From Paenibacillus alba (GTDB lineage Bacteria; Bacillota; Bacilli; Paenibacillales; NBRC-103111): a stretch of 64,000 bases of DNA. A program made the position numbers and the translations under genes. Below, piece after piece: positions 7,925 through 15,682 of this stretch. The notes under the pieces are model-generated. The model was not told the DNA's origin, ran no database searches, and saw only the letters and a list, made by a program, of their open reading frames with translations. The first letter of the stretch is position 1, and each line of letters begins with the position of its first letter. The DNA lies in NCBI RefSeq assembly GCF_013204855.1, contig NZ_JABMKZ010000030.1, positions 1 through 64,000 of the forward strand, in the 5' to 3' direction.

Positions 7925-8824
7925 ATGAAACTGCTTACTTTCCGTTCAAATGATGAGCTTAACCTAGGTGTGCAAACCGAATTTGGTGTGCTGGATGTCG
8001 TTCAAGCGGTTAACCAACTTTCCCCCAACTACATAGTCCCGACGACCGTGCACGAAGCTATCCAAGGAGGAAGTTCGGCCACGGATGCCCTGCTGCAGCT
8101 GGTCAAGCAAGCTCTGGCAAGCGACAACCGCGCGTCTTTGCTGCTAAGCGAAACGGACCTGGACTATGGTCCCTGTGTCACAGAGCCAAGCAAAATCATT
8201 TGTGTAGGGCTCAATTACCGCAAGCATGCTGAAGAAACGAATGCCGCGATCCCGCAGACCCCTATCCTTTTCAACAAATTTAGCAACACACTCACGGGTC
8301 ACGGACATGATATCGCACTTCCGCGCGTGTCCAAAGAAGTGGACTACGAAGCCGAACTTGTTATCGTTATTGGCAAACAGGCCAAATATGTCGCCAAAGA
8401 GCAGGCCTTGGAGCACGTCTACGGCTACTGCTGCGTAAACGACCTCTCTGCGCGGGATTTGCAAATGCGTACCTCGCAATGGCTGCTCGGCAAATCCTGC
8501 GACGGCTTCAGTCCGCTGGGCCCTTATCTCGTCACGGCAGATGAAGTCGGCAATCCGAATGATCTCAAGATCAGCACCACCGTCAACGGCAAGGTACGTC
8601 AGAACTCGAATACCTCGGACATGATTTTCCACTGCGACGAAATTGTCAGTTATATTTCCCAGCATATGACCCTGTACCCGGGTGACATTATTTTGACAGG
8701 AACTCCTGAAGGCGTCGTGCTCGGAGATCCGGTTGATCAGCGTGTGTACTTGCAAGACGGCGATGTCGTGACAATTACGATTGAAAAACTAGGCAGTCTG
8801 ACGAATCGTTTGGTTAGCGAGTAG
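7925..8824 (+). CDS. Fumarylacetoacetate hydrolase family protein (probable 2,4-diketo acid hydrolase)
   Basis: A 299-residue protein with an N-terminal accessory region of about 70 residues. The FAH fold starts at KIICVGLNYRKHAEE, and the metal-binding Glu pair lies in VDYEAELVIVIG. Also visible are YCCVNDLSARDLQ and the C-terminal GDIILTGTPEGV. The family cleaves C-C bonds of diketo acids or acts as ureidoglycolate lyase or decarboxylase. Coupled to the SDR gene, and near glycolate oxidase, hydrolysis of a 2,4-diketo-3-deoxy acid to pyruvate plus glycolate or lactate is likely. The start ATG follows AGGAGG. Confidence 0.82.
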   Translation: MKLLTFRSNDELNLGVQTEFGVLDVVQAVNQLSPNYIVPTTVHEAIQGGSSATDALLQLVKQALASDNRASLLLSETDLDYGPCVTEPSKIICVGLNYRKHAEETNAAIPQTPILFNKFSNTLTGHGHDIALPRVSKEVDYEAELVIVIGKQAKYVAKEQALEHVYGYCCVNDLSARDLQMRTSQWLLGKSCDGFSPLGPYLVTADEVGNPNDLKISTTVNGKVRQNSNTSDMIFHCDEIVSYISQHMTLYPGDIILTGTPEGVVLGDPVDQRVYLQDGDVVTITIEKLGSLTNRLVSE

Positions 8825-8940
8825 CTAATTGCCATCTGATCCAGACCCATGAAACATTGTTAGCGAGCAGTGAACAACTACCTGATGCGGGCGCATGAAG
8901 CATCGCTAGCGAGCATTAAGCAACCCCCTGATCCGGGCGA
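8814..8940. repeat. Degenerate 46-bp tandem repeat beginning inside the FAH gene's 3' end
   Basis: TTAGCGAG or CTAGCGAG recurs at 8814, 8860 and 8906, exactly 46 bp apart. The intervening blocks share CTGAT-C-GG-C-CATGAA-CAT. The first unit includes the final codons and stop of the FAH gene. It looks like an old tandem duplication of the gene's tail. Confidence 0.6.
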
Positions 8941-9079
8941 GTCTGGTGGGAAAATGGGTGAACCGACGGGCCACAAAGGGCACGTCCTTTCCTGTACCGC
9001 ACCCCCAGAGGAGATCACAGTCCACAGTTTCCGATCTGCCGAAACTGTGCCAATTCTTTGGCCAATGTGCCCAGTACGG

Positions 9080-9153
9080 ACGAGTTATTTGTGGATCAGT
9101 GACCTAACGCCACGAAATCAACTTGCGGAGGGAGGATCACACCACTACGAAGC
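9080..9153. repeat. Partial copy of dispersed repeat family B
   Basis: GTGGATCAGTGACCTAACG then CCACGAAATCAACTTGCGG matches parts of the elements at 17332-17520 and 17932-18110, which contain CCACGAA-TC-ACTTG-GG. The stretch 8941-9080 around it holds no gene that I can support. Confidence 0.5.
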
Positions 9154-9400
9154 CAAATTGTGGACGGGTAACCTGCGAAAGCCTGCGATTATGCATCTTT
9201 TTGTGCTCTATATAGCTCCTAAACTAGATATTCCTGCGATTGTGCATCTTTTTGAGCCACTTGTTTGATTTTGAGAGGAAAAAGCGGAAAATTCCTGCAT
9301 AATCGCAGGCTTTTCCGCTTTTTACACGATAATATCGAACATACCTGCACTATTGCAGGTATTCTGGTCCGCTGCATCTCACCGAAGCTCGCTACACCTC
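9154..9400. repeat. Dispersed repeat family A, copy 1 (247 bp)
   Basis: This is the first of two near-identical 247-bp direct repeats. It contains two forward CCTGCGATT-TGCATC motifs, then a terminator-like hairpin (GCGGAAAA...TTTTCCGC enclosing CCTGC...GCAGG), then a second small hairpin CCTGCA...TGCAGG. It has no coding potential. The 8825-9686 gap consists almost wholly of such repeats. Confidence 0.85.
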
Positions 9401-9448
9401 GCCAACTCGCATCACAAGCACATTGCTTCTCCTAATTCCTTTTTGAAA

Positions 9449-9695
9449 CAAATTGTGGACGGGTAACCTGCGAAAGCCTGCGATTATGCATCCTTTTGTG
9501 CTCCATATAGCTCCTAAACTAGATATTCCTGCGATTGTGCATCTTTTTGAGCCACTTGTTTGATTTCGGTAGGCAAAAGCGGATAATTCCTGCATAATCG
9601 CAGGCTTTTCCGCTTTTTACATGATAATATCGAACATACCTGCATTTTTGCAGGAATTCTGGTCCGCTGCATCTCACTAAAGCTCGCTACACCTC
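9449..9695. repeat. Dispersed repeat family A, copy 2 (247 bp)
   Basis: A direct repeat of 9154-9400, separated by 48 bp, differing at scattered positions only. Its right end overlaps the last bases of the gene at 9687-10148, so the repeat may have supplied that gene's stop codon. The same internal hairpins are present. Confidence 0.85.
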
Positions 9696-10148
9696 AAATA
9701 ATTCAGCGCTGCGCTCCAGCAACCGACAGAACGACCGATTATGGCCTATATAAAAAGAAGATAAATCATATCGGCTGCGATTCGGTTCGAACGTGACCAT
9801 TAAGCGATGTCTCATCAGCTTCATCGTACTTTGGATAAAATTCTCCGCTTCCTTAGAGGCAATCAAGGTTAGATAGGCGTAGAGGGAATGATCTTCGGGC
9901 TCATCCAGCAGGCTTACGCCTGCACAGGAAAATTCCGTCTGAATATGTTTCTCTCGAAGCAGTGTGAGCGTCCTATGCAGCTCCGCGTCTACGTACACTT
10001 CGTCCAGCAGCAGCGTTCTCTTCGGCTGCTTCCTAAGCTTATGGCTGTCCGTCCAGTCCCTTAGCTCTTGCCGTCTACGTCCCCAGCTGGCCTCCGAATG
10101 AGTGCTAAGTATAATTTCATTTGGTTCGTCTATGTTTACATTGGACAT
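9687..10148 (-). CDS. Unknown protein in the zinc-starvation locus
   Basis: A 153-residue soluble protein. The start at 10148 is chosen because AAAGG lies six bases upstream; a GTG at 10166 would overlap that site. Visible features are a basic stretch near residue 36 (HKLRKQPKRTLLLDEVYVD), a lone Cys in FSCAGVSLLDEP near 80 and a conserved-looking C-terminus (RYDLSSFYIGHNRSFCRLL). I do not recognise the family. It lies downstream of rpmG and zagA on the same strand, separated by a terminator, so a zinc-related role is only a guess. Its end overlaps repeat copy 2. Confidence 0.6.
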   Translation of the reverse strand: MSNVNIDEPNEIILSTHSEASWGRRRQELRDWTDSHKLRKQPKRTLLLDEVYVDAELHRTLTLLREKHIQTEFSCAGVSLLDEPEDHSLYAYLTLIASKEAENFIQSTMKLMRHRLMVTFEPNRSRYDLSSFYIGHNRSFCRLLERSAELFEV

Positions 10149-10201
10149 GGCCGACCTTTCCCCCACTCATTGAAAAATTGCTTCCTGCGGCTATAGCCAA
10201 G

Positions 10202-10230
10202 AAAAAAGGCGGTGCCAATTCGCCCGCCTT
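10202..10230 (-). terminator. Terminator after rpmG
   Basis: AAGGCGG (10206-10212) pairs with CCGCCTT (10224-10230). On the minus strand it is followed by T's (A's at 10202-10207). It closes the zagA-rpmG transcript. Confidence 0.75.
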
Positions 10231-10249
10231 CCTGCTTATTCATAGTACG

Positions 10250-10399
10250 TTAACGCGTCTCACGATGCAACGTATGGCGCTTCAAACGCGGACAATACTT
10301 GCGCAGCTCCAAACGTGCCGGGTTATTTCGCTTATTTTTCGTCGTGGTGTAATTCCGATCACCCGTTTCGGTACATGCCAAAGTAATGACGACTCTCAT
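10250..10399 (-). CDS. rpmG: 50S ribosomal protein L33, zinc-independent paralogue
   Basis: A 49-residue protein beginning MRVVITLACTETGDRNY and ending KRHTLHRETR, clearly L33. The zinc ribbon of the usual form needs two CxxC pairs; here the first reads CTET and the second CPRL, leaving two of four cysteines. That matches the C-minus paralogues that replace zinc-binding L33 when zinc is short. It starts with ATG behind AGGAGGTG, 32 bp after zagA, so it should share that gene's Zur-controlled promoter. The role as a zinc-sparing replacement is established for the family and inferred here. Confidence 0.9.
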   Translation of the reverse strand: MRVVITLACTETGDRNYTTTKNKRNNPARLELRKYCPRLKRHTLHRETR

Positions 10400-10431
10400 G
10401 AGATTCACCTCCTATGGTTGGTTGCTGCCCG

Positions 10432-11643
10432 TTAGCCTGCTTCTATTTCCATCATGGCATTGGGGAGATTGTCCTCATACCGTGTCCAGTCTTCCAGCAT
10501 TTCTGCATCTGTCAGCAAGCATGCATCCAGATCGCTTGTAATTTCATTTTTGTCCATATCCATGCCAATAAAGACGACCTTATTTACACGATCTCCATAG
10601 ACTTCATCCCAATGCCGAATCTGATCTGCATCCTCCTCGAGTACCGCTGCCTTCTCTTCCTCCGGCAGTGCCGCGACCCAGTAGCCCGCTGGCCCGAAAC
10701 GAATGGAAGGCCCTGCTTGACTCATATTCTGGGCAAAATCATTCCGAGTGGACAGCCACATGATCCCCTTCGCTCTGACGATTTCAGCTGGCCACTCCTT
10801 CATCCATTCCATCAAGCGTTCGGGATGAAAGGGCTTCACACGCTCATAGGCAAAAGAAGCAATACCGTATTCATCCGTTTCCGGCGTGTGCACCTCTTTT
10901 TCCATTTCTTTCATCCAGCCAGCTGATGTGCTGGCTTCATCGAAATTAAACAGCTGCGTATTCAAGATCTCAGCAGGATTCACAGCCCCCTGCACCGCGC
11001 GAAGCAGCTTGGCTCTTGGCTGAAGGGTGCGAAGCACCCCTTCCAGTTCCTCCAGATCAGCCTCGCTCACCTGATCGCATTTGTTCAAGATGAGCACATC
11101 GCAGAACTCAATCTGATCGATAAGCAAGTCGACCACGTCACGCGTATCCTGCTCATCCACCGCTTGACTGCGATCCAGCAGCGTCTCGCCGGAGGCATAG
11201 TCGTGCCAGAAACGGTACGCATCAACGACCGTCACCATGCAGTCAAGACGGCAAAATTGCGATAAATCAATGCCCTGCTCCTCATCTATGTAAGTAAAGG
11301 TTTGCGCTACCGGCAATGGCTCGCCTACACCTGTCGACTCAATCAAAATGTAGTCATACTTGCCCTCTTTGGCCAGCTTCTCTACCTCCTGGAGCAGATC
11401 ATCCCGCAAGGTGCAACAGATGCAGCCATTCGACATTTCCACAAGCTTCTCATTCGTCCGTGAAATCCCGCTTCCCTCTCGAATCAGGTCTGCATCTATA
11501 TTGACTTCACTCAGATCATTGACGATGACAGCAACCTTTAGACCATCACGATTATTCAAAACATGGTTAAGCAAGGTCGTCTTTCCCGCTCCCAAGTACC
11601 CGCTTAGTACGGTTACAGGAATTCTTTTATCCGCTTCGCGCAT
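10432..11643 (-). CDS. zagA: COG0523 GTP-dependent zinc metallochaperone ZagA (YciC)
   Basis: A 403-residue P-loop GTPase. Walker A GAGKTTLL is near residue 20, the zinc-binding CICC motif (NGCICCTLRDDLL) near 75, ESTGVGEP near 105, and the NKCD nucleotide-specificity motif near 190. A CobW C-terminal domain with KGIMWLSTR follows. This group delivers zinc to essential enzymes under starvation. A Zur box covers 11661-11683 just upstream, and the gene sits between znuA and the zinc-free L33. The start ATG at 11643 has GGAGGC upstream. Confidence 0.88.
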   Translation of the reverse strand: MREADKRIPVTVLSGYLGAGKTTLLNHVLNNRDGLKVAVIVNDLSEVNIDADLIREGSGISRTNEKLVEMSNGCICCTLRDDLLQEVEKLAKEGKYDYILIESTGVGEPLPVAQTFTYIDEEQGIDLSQFCRLDCMVTVVDAYRFWHDYASGETLLDRSQAVDEQDTRDVVDLLIDQIEFCDVLILNKCDQVSEADLEELEGVLRTLQPRAKLLRAVQGAVNPAEILNTQLFNFDEASTSAGWMKEMEKEVHTPETDEYGIASFAYERVKPFHPERLMEWMKEWPAEIVRAKGIMWLSTRNDFAQNMSQAGPSIRFGPAGYWVAALPEEEKAAVLEEDADQIRHWDEVYGDRVNKVVFIGMDMDKNEITSDLDACLLTDAEMLEDWTRYEDNLPNAMMEIEAG

Positions 11644-11660
11644 GCATGTTGCCTCCTATC

Positions 11661-11683
11661 ATTATAGTAATTTTTACGATTTA
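11661..11683 (-). promoter_or_regulatory. Zur box upstream of zagA-rpmG
   Basis: Read on the minus strand, TAAATCGTAA-AATTACTATAA matches the B. subtilis Zur consensus, whose half-site is AAATCGTAAT. The left half is intact and the right half degenerate. It lies about 20 bp before the zagA start. Confidence 0.8.
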
Positions 11684-11722
11684 ATGAGCTGCCGAAATTA
11701 CTTCTTATTCATTAATTACTTC

Positions 11723-12706
11723 TTATTCATTTAAAGCTTTCTTCAAAGCTTTCAGGTTATTTTCCATAATACCGATATAGTCCAGATTATTTTTCTTATC
11801 TTCATCGGTGAGTCCTTCGAGAGGGTTCAGCACATCTGTTTTCGCCCCGATTTCTTTGGCGATGGTGGTGGCGATTTTGGGATCGACCAATGTTTCAAAA
11901 AAGATCGTTTTCACTTGATTCTCTTTCGCAAATTTAACCACGTTAGCCATCTTTTCCAGTGACGGTTCTTCCTCGGGCGACAAACCGGCAATCGGAATCT
12001 GCTTCAAGCCGTAGTCTTTCGCCAAATAGCCGAATGCTGCATGCTGAGTGACGAATTCCTTGTGCTTCACATCCTTCAGCTCGGACTTATAGGCCTCATC
12101 CAGCTTCTTCAGCTTGGCGATGAAAGCATCCGCATTCTTCTGGTAATCGGCCTTGTGCGCCGGATCTGCTTGCGCCAAACCAGCTTGAATGGCGATCACT
12201 TCCTGCTGCGCAAGAACAGGATCAAGCCATACATGCGGATCGAGTATTTTACCGCCGTCAGCTTCCTCATGATCATGAGCTTCGCCTTCTTCCTCTTCCG
12301 CCAAGCCTTCCATCAGTTGAATGCCTTTGCTTGCTTCTACCACTACACGTTTATCGTTAGCTGCGCTCTCCAGCGCTTTCTTGGCCCATCCTTCGACTAT
12401 GCCGTTATAAACAAATACATTCGCCGTTTTGAGCTGCGCCATGTCCTTGGCGCTTGGTTCCCAATCGTGAGGCTCGGCACCCGCCGGAATAAGCCCGATC
12501 ACATCGGCATAATCGCCTGCGACCTGTTTCGTGAATTCATACATCGGATAAAAGGTCGTGACTACTTTCAGCTTGCTCGTGCCGGTTACTTCCGGGTTTA
12601 GCGTGCTGACCGCCGTCGTTGAAGTCGAGTTGGATGTGCACCCTGAGAGCAGAACAGCGGATAGCGCTGTGAGTAATGCTGATTGTTTAATCCATGTTTT
12701 GTACAT
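11723..12706 (-). CDS. znuA: Zinc ABC transporter substrate-binding lipoprotein ZnuA/AdcA
   Basis: A 327-residue cluster A-I binding protein. The signal peptide ends in a lipobox (LSGC, Cys 23). Zinc-ligand motifs are AEPHDWEP near residue 78, an acidic His loop (EEEEGEAHDHEEADGG) near 145, DPHVWLDP and TQHAAFGYLAKDYG. The loop plus three His regions distinguishes zinc from manganese binders. It is the last gene of znuC-znuB-znuA, 23 bp after znuB, and shorter than AdcA forms that carry an extra ZinT domain. It captures zinc at the outer face of the membrane. Confidence 0.9.
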   Translation of the reverse strand: MYKTWIKQSALLTALSAVLLSGCTSNSTSTTAVSTLNPEVTGTSKLKVVTTFYPMYEFTKQVAGDYADVIGLIPAGAEPHDWEPSAKDMAQLKTANVFVYNGIVEGWAKKALESAANDKRVVVEASKGIQLMEGLAEEEEGEAHDHEEADGGKILDPHVWLDPVLAQQEVIAIQAGLAQADPAHKADYQKNADAFIAKLKKLDEAYKSELKDVKHKEFVTQHAAFGYLAKDYGLKQIPIAGLSPEEEPSLEKMANVVKFAKENQVKTIFFETLVDPKIATTIAKEIGAKTDVLNPLEGLTDEDKKNNLDYIGIMENNLKALKKALNE

Positions 12707-12729
12707 TGCGTAGTTCCTCCTAAAATAAT

Positions 12730-13620
12730 TTATAAAGATGATTCTTTGGATAATCGCGGTATGCTGCTAATTGGAGCAGCATCTGCATCGGCAGTGACAG
12801 TATTTCTGGATTTGCCCCATTTGAGGATGACCTTTTTCAAGCTTAGACCCACAATAAGGAAGCTTAATAGAAGCAAAGCAATCGTTCCGCCCGGAGGCGT
12901 GCTGAGCTGAAACGAAACCGTTAGCCCCGAAAATACCCCAAGCAGCCCAATCCCCATAGCAATAAAGAGTGCTGCATAAAAGCTGGGGGCTATTCGAATA
13001 GCCAGCGCCGCAGGCAATACGACAAGCGCAGAGACGAGCAAAACACCCACAATCGGCATCGCTGCTGAAACGATCATCCCAGTTACCACGCTGAAGCCCA
13101 AGGATATCCAGGACACTGGCAAGCCGCTTGTTTTGGCCGTATCCTCGTCGAAGGTGATTTGATATAAGGGCCGCCGAAGCGCGTAGAAGAAGGTGCCTCC
13201 GATTAACGCTACGGCAAACATCAGGATCAATTCCGTTTGATTGACGGCAACAACCGATCCGAAAAGATAAGCCGAGAAGCCTTTATTGATGCTCTGATTG
13301 AGGCTCATCAGTACTACCGCTGTAGAAAGGCCTCCCACCATGATGATGGCTACCGAAATTTCGCTATAGGTTTTGAAGGACCTTCTGACATATTCCACTG
13401 CAATAGCCCCAAGGGTCGCTACAACAAAACCTGTTAAGGTCGGATTGATATGTAGATAGGCTCCTGCCGCAACGCCGGCAAGCGAGACATGCGACAGCAT
13501 ATCGGCCATCAACGCCTGCCTGCGCAGCATGAGATATACGCCTAGCACAGAAGCCAGAAGCGCAATTAACCCACCGGCACAAAATGCCCGCTGCATGAAG
13601 TCGTAGTGCAGCATCTCCAT
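12730..13620 (-). CDS. znuB: Zinc ABC transporter permease ZnuB
   Basis: A 296-residue ABC-3 family permease with eight to nine membrane segments (for example GGLIALLASVLGVYLML and MADMLSHVSLAGVAAG). It moves zinc using ZnuC as ATPase. The start ATG follows GGAGGAGG and lies inside the 3' end of znuC, giving a 55-bp overlap and probable coupling. The C-terminal tail from about residue 265 is charged and cytoplasmic. Confidence 0.9.
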   Translation of the reverse strand: MEMLHYDFMQRAFCAGGLIALLASVLGVYLMLRRQALMADMLSHVSLAGVAAGAYLHINPTLTGFVVATLGAIAVEYVRRSFKTYSEISVAIIMVGGLSTAVVLMSLNQSINKGFSAYLFGSVVAVNQTELILMFAVALIGGTFFYALRRPLYQITFDEDTAKTSGLPVSWISLGFSVVTGMIVSAAMPIVGVLLVSALVVLPAALAIRIAPSFYAALFIAMGIGLLGVFSGLTVSFQLSTPPGGTIALLLLSFLIVGLSLKKVILKWGKSRNTVTADADAAPISSIPRLSKESSL

Positions 13621-14273
13621 CCCCCCTCCTCCTTCCGCTCCAGTTCAATGATACGATCGAGGTAAGGCGCTACTTCGGATAGGCCGTGCGTAACCATGAT
13701 GACCGTTCTTCCTTGTTCCTTCACTTGCTGATTCATCAGCTCATAAAACCCAAGCCGACTCTCTTGATCCATCCCCGTCGTAGGCTCGTCGAGCACCAGT
13801 AAGTCCGGTTCTTGAGCTAGCGCTCGTGCGATGCAAATGCGCTGCTTCTGCCCGCCTGAGCATTCACCGATCTTCCGATCCCTTAGTCCCCACATCCCCA
13901 TCTGGCGCAGTACTTTCTCGGTCTGGTCCAGATCTTCTTGCTTTATCTTGCGAAACCAAGAGCCTCTTGTCGCTCTCCCTGACATCACGAATTCAAGAAT
14001 CGTGCTTGGGAATCCGCTGTTAAACGCGGCGATTTGCTGGGAGACATATCCGACCCTCAGCGGTTGCCCTTCTTTATTCGTAGTCGAAAGAAATACACGG
14101 CCCTTCCACGGCTTGAATAAGCCCAGCAGCAGCTTTAATAAGGTTGATTTCGATGCGCCATTAGGCCCGGTTACGGCCACAAACTCGCCGGATTGAATGT
14201 CAACATTCGCATCTTGAATACAGGGCGTATCACTATACCCGTATTCAACTTCTTTCATTGAGGCGATTAACAT
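13566..14273 (-). CDS. znuC: Zinc ABC transporter ATPase ZnuC
   Basis: A 235-residue ATPase. Walker A reads GPNGASKST, with Ser where Gly normally precedes the Lys. The signature is CSGGQKQR, Walker B LLVLDEPTTGMD, and the H-loop VTHGLSE. I recall the same Walker A variant in B. subtilis AdcC, so it is likely a family trait. The Cys-rich end (GGWRCCTTTSC) also resembles AdcC, supporting the long overlap with znuB. It is first in the znuCBA operon, behind a Zur box overlapping its promoter. Confidence 0.9.
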   Translation of the reverse strand: MLIASMKEVEYGYSDTPCIQDANVDIQSGEFVAVTGPNGASKSTLLKLLLGLFKPWKGRVFLSTTNKEGQPLRVGYVSQQIAAFNSGFPSTILEFVMSGRATRGSWFRKIKQEDLDQTEKVLRQMGMWGLRDRKIGECSGGQKQRICIARALAQEPDLLVLDEPTTGMDQESRLGFYELMNQQVKEQGRTVIMVTHGLSEVAPYLDRIIELERKEEGGWRCCTTTSCSGHFVPVG

Positions 14274-14318
14274 ACGCTAACTCCCTTCCTAAGCTTTTTA
14301 TTTATAAAACACATTTAT

Positions 14319-14347
14319 TAAATGTAATTTTTACGATTTTAAGTCAA
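14319..14347 (-). promoter_or_regulatory. znuCBA promoter with Zur box
   Basis: The Zur box is 14319-14341 (minus strand TAAAATCGTAAAAATTACAT...), close to the AAATCGTAAT dyad. A TTGACT -35 box at 14342-14347 adjoins it, and the -10 region (TACATTTAAT) lies within it. Bound Zur would block RNA polymerase directly. Confidence 0.8.
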
Positions 14348-14418
14348 GCTTGTGCAAACAAGTAGGCATTCATTGCGGTTCATTATTTTACTTTTACTCT
14401 GAAAATAAGTACCGTTGT

Positions 14419-14441
14419 TTAATCGTAATTATTACTTATTA
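14419..14441. promoter_or_regulatory. Second Zur box in the znuC upstream region
   Basis: TTAATCGTAATTATTACTTA at 14419-14438 (box continues to 14441) has an excellent left half-site AATCGTAATTATTAC. It lies about 146 bp upstream of znuC and 78 bp beyond the first box. No convincing gene starts to its right; the next gene (14566-15510) ends there on the minus strand. It may act with the first box or control an unseen short transcript. Confidence 0.65.
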
Positions 14442-14565
14442 CAAAAAGGACTATATCGCTTTTCGCCAAGGATGTCAACACAAAAAGAAAGGAATCCCCT
14501 CAACCACGTTACCCAAACGTGCCGAAAAGATCCCTTATCATCGAGCATTTATAGACTCTGACTCC

Positions 14566-15510
14566 TTAATTTTCAAATAAAATCTGGCCGGTCTGCGATA
14601 AATCATAACCTTGGATGGGACGCAATTCGTTATGAAATACATCCGATTGCAGAATAGCTATGATGCTCTCAAGCCATTCTGCGTTTTCTGGTTTTTTTAG
14701 CATGACTAGATCATACCGCTCCTGGATCAGTGGAATGAATGTGACACCGCCCACCATACTTGCCGCCTTCTCTATCCCGACTCCAAAATCTGCTTCCCCA
14801 GAGGCTACTTTCCCGGCAACGCCCATATGATTGGATTCTTCCTGCCCATAACCGCTTAATATCCGTGGTGAAATGCCGCGAAGCCGAAGCTGCTCATCCA
14901 GCAGCACACGTGCACCTGATCCCTTCTCCCGATTGGAAACCCGCAGGCCCGGTTGTTTGAGGTCGTCCCAACCTTGCAGCTGCTTCGGATTGCCTTGCTG
15001 CACATACAGCCCCGCCATACGTGAAACGAGATTGATAACGACATAGGAATTCCCGGTCAGCAGCCTCCGAATATAAGGCAGGTTATACTGTCCTGTATCG
15101 CCATCGAGTAAATGCGTACTGACGATATCGGACTCGCCTTTGTACATAGAAATAAGACTATCCAAACTTCCAACATAGGAGCGAAGCGGCCTATAACTCG
15201 TGAGTTTCCGTTCAATATGTTTACTTAAAATGTCCAAACTGACATCTTGACCCGTAATGACAATGTCTTTCTTGGATGATTGAGCCGGCTGAGTAAGCTG
15301 CTGCACGGGAATATCCGGCATGGAGGCATACACTTTACCGCCTTTGGCGCGTATTTTATAAGCTTCGAGGTCGGATGCGTCCACACGCATTTGCTTCCCG
15401 ACACGATAAGCGGAGAGTTCACCTTTTTTGATGAGATCGTAGACCGTAAGCTTGGATATCTTTAATAATTTAGAAATTTCTTCGGTTGTATAAGATATGT
15501 CCGTTGTCAT
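14566..15510 (-). CDS. HTH-PBP regulator (excisionase-type HTH fused to periplasmic-binding-like domain)
   Basis: A 314-residue protein. Residues 1-55 are an excisionase/MerR-type helix-turn-helix (SYTTEEISKLLKISKLTVYD, VGKQMRVDASDLEAY). From about 80 it is a PBP-like ligand domain (DIVITGQDVSLDILS, SNREKGSGARVLLDEQL, EADFGVGIEKAA). The second ATG at 15510 is preferred, six bases behind GGAGG. It is divergent from modA. B. subtilis has the same arrangement (yvgK with yvgL-yvgM, from memory). It probably senses molybdate, tungstate or molybdopterin and regulates modAB. Confidence 0.8.
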   Translation of the reverse strand: MTTDISYTTEEISKLLKISKLTVYDLIKKGELSAYRVGKQMRVDASDLEAYKIRAKGGKVYASMPDIPVQQLTQPAQSSKKDIVITGQDVSLDILSKHIERKLTSYRPLRSYVGSLDSLISMYKGESDIVSTHLLDGDTGQYNLPYIRRLLTGNSYVVINLVSRMAGLYVQQGNPKQLQGWDDLKQPGLRVSNREKGSGARVLLDEQLRLRGISPRILSGYGQEESNHMGVAGKVASGEADFGVGIEKAASMVGGVTFIPLIQERYDLVMLKKPENAEWLESIIAILQSDVFHNELRPIQGYDLSQTGQILFEN

Positions 15511-15588
15511 TGTCATCCTCCGTTAAAGCGCTTCAGATTCCTTATATTGTAACACAACTAGAGGAACGATGGATTTCGGCACAAATGG

Positions 15589-15637
15589 TTTACTTAGAAA
15601 ATGCAAATCTATATAATAGGTTATATCTAAATATAAC
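15589..15637 (+). promoter_or_regulatory. modA promoter and operator-like inverted repeat
   Basis: A -35 box TTTACT (15589-15594), 17-bp spacer and perfect -10 TATAAT (15612-15617) precede modA. Directly downstream GTTATAT (15620-15626) is mirrored by ATATAAC (15631-15637), over the expected transcription start. The motif resembles ModE-type half-sites and could serve the divergent HTH-PBP regulator. Confidence 0.7.
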
Positions 15638-15682
15638 TATTTAGATGTAAATAGATAGATAAATCATATCGGAGGGGAAATC

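Noticed and set aside
14350..14580. 76-codon frame beside the second Zur box, considered as a zinc-regulated ribosomal protein paralogue
   Set aside because: The translation matches none of the small ribosomal proteins I know and no ribosome binding site precedes it.
15530..15545. cre site upstream of the HTH-PBP gene (GAAGCGCTTTAAC)
   Set aside because: A key A is missing from the consensus and no carbon-source link exists for a molybdate-type locus.
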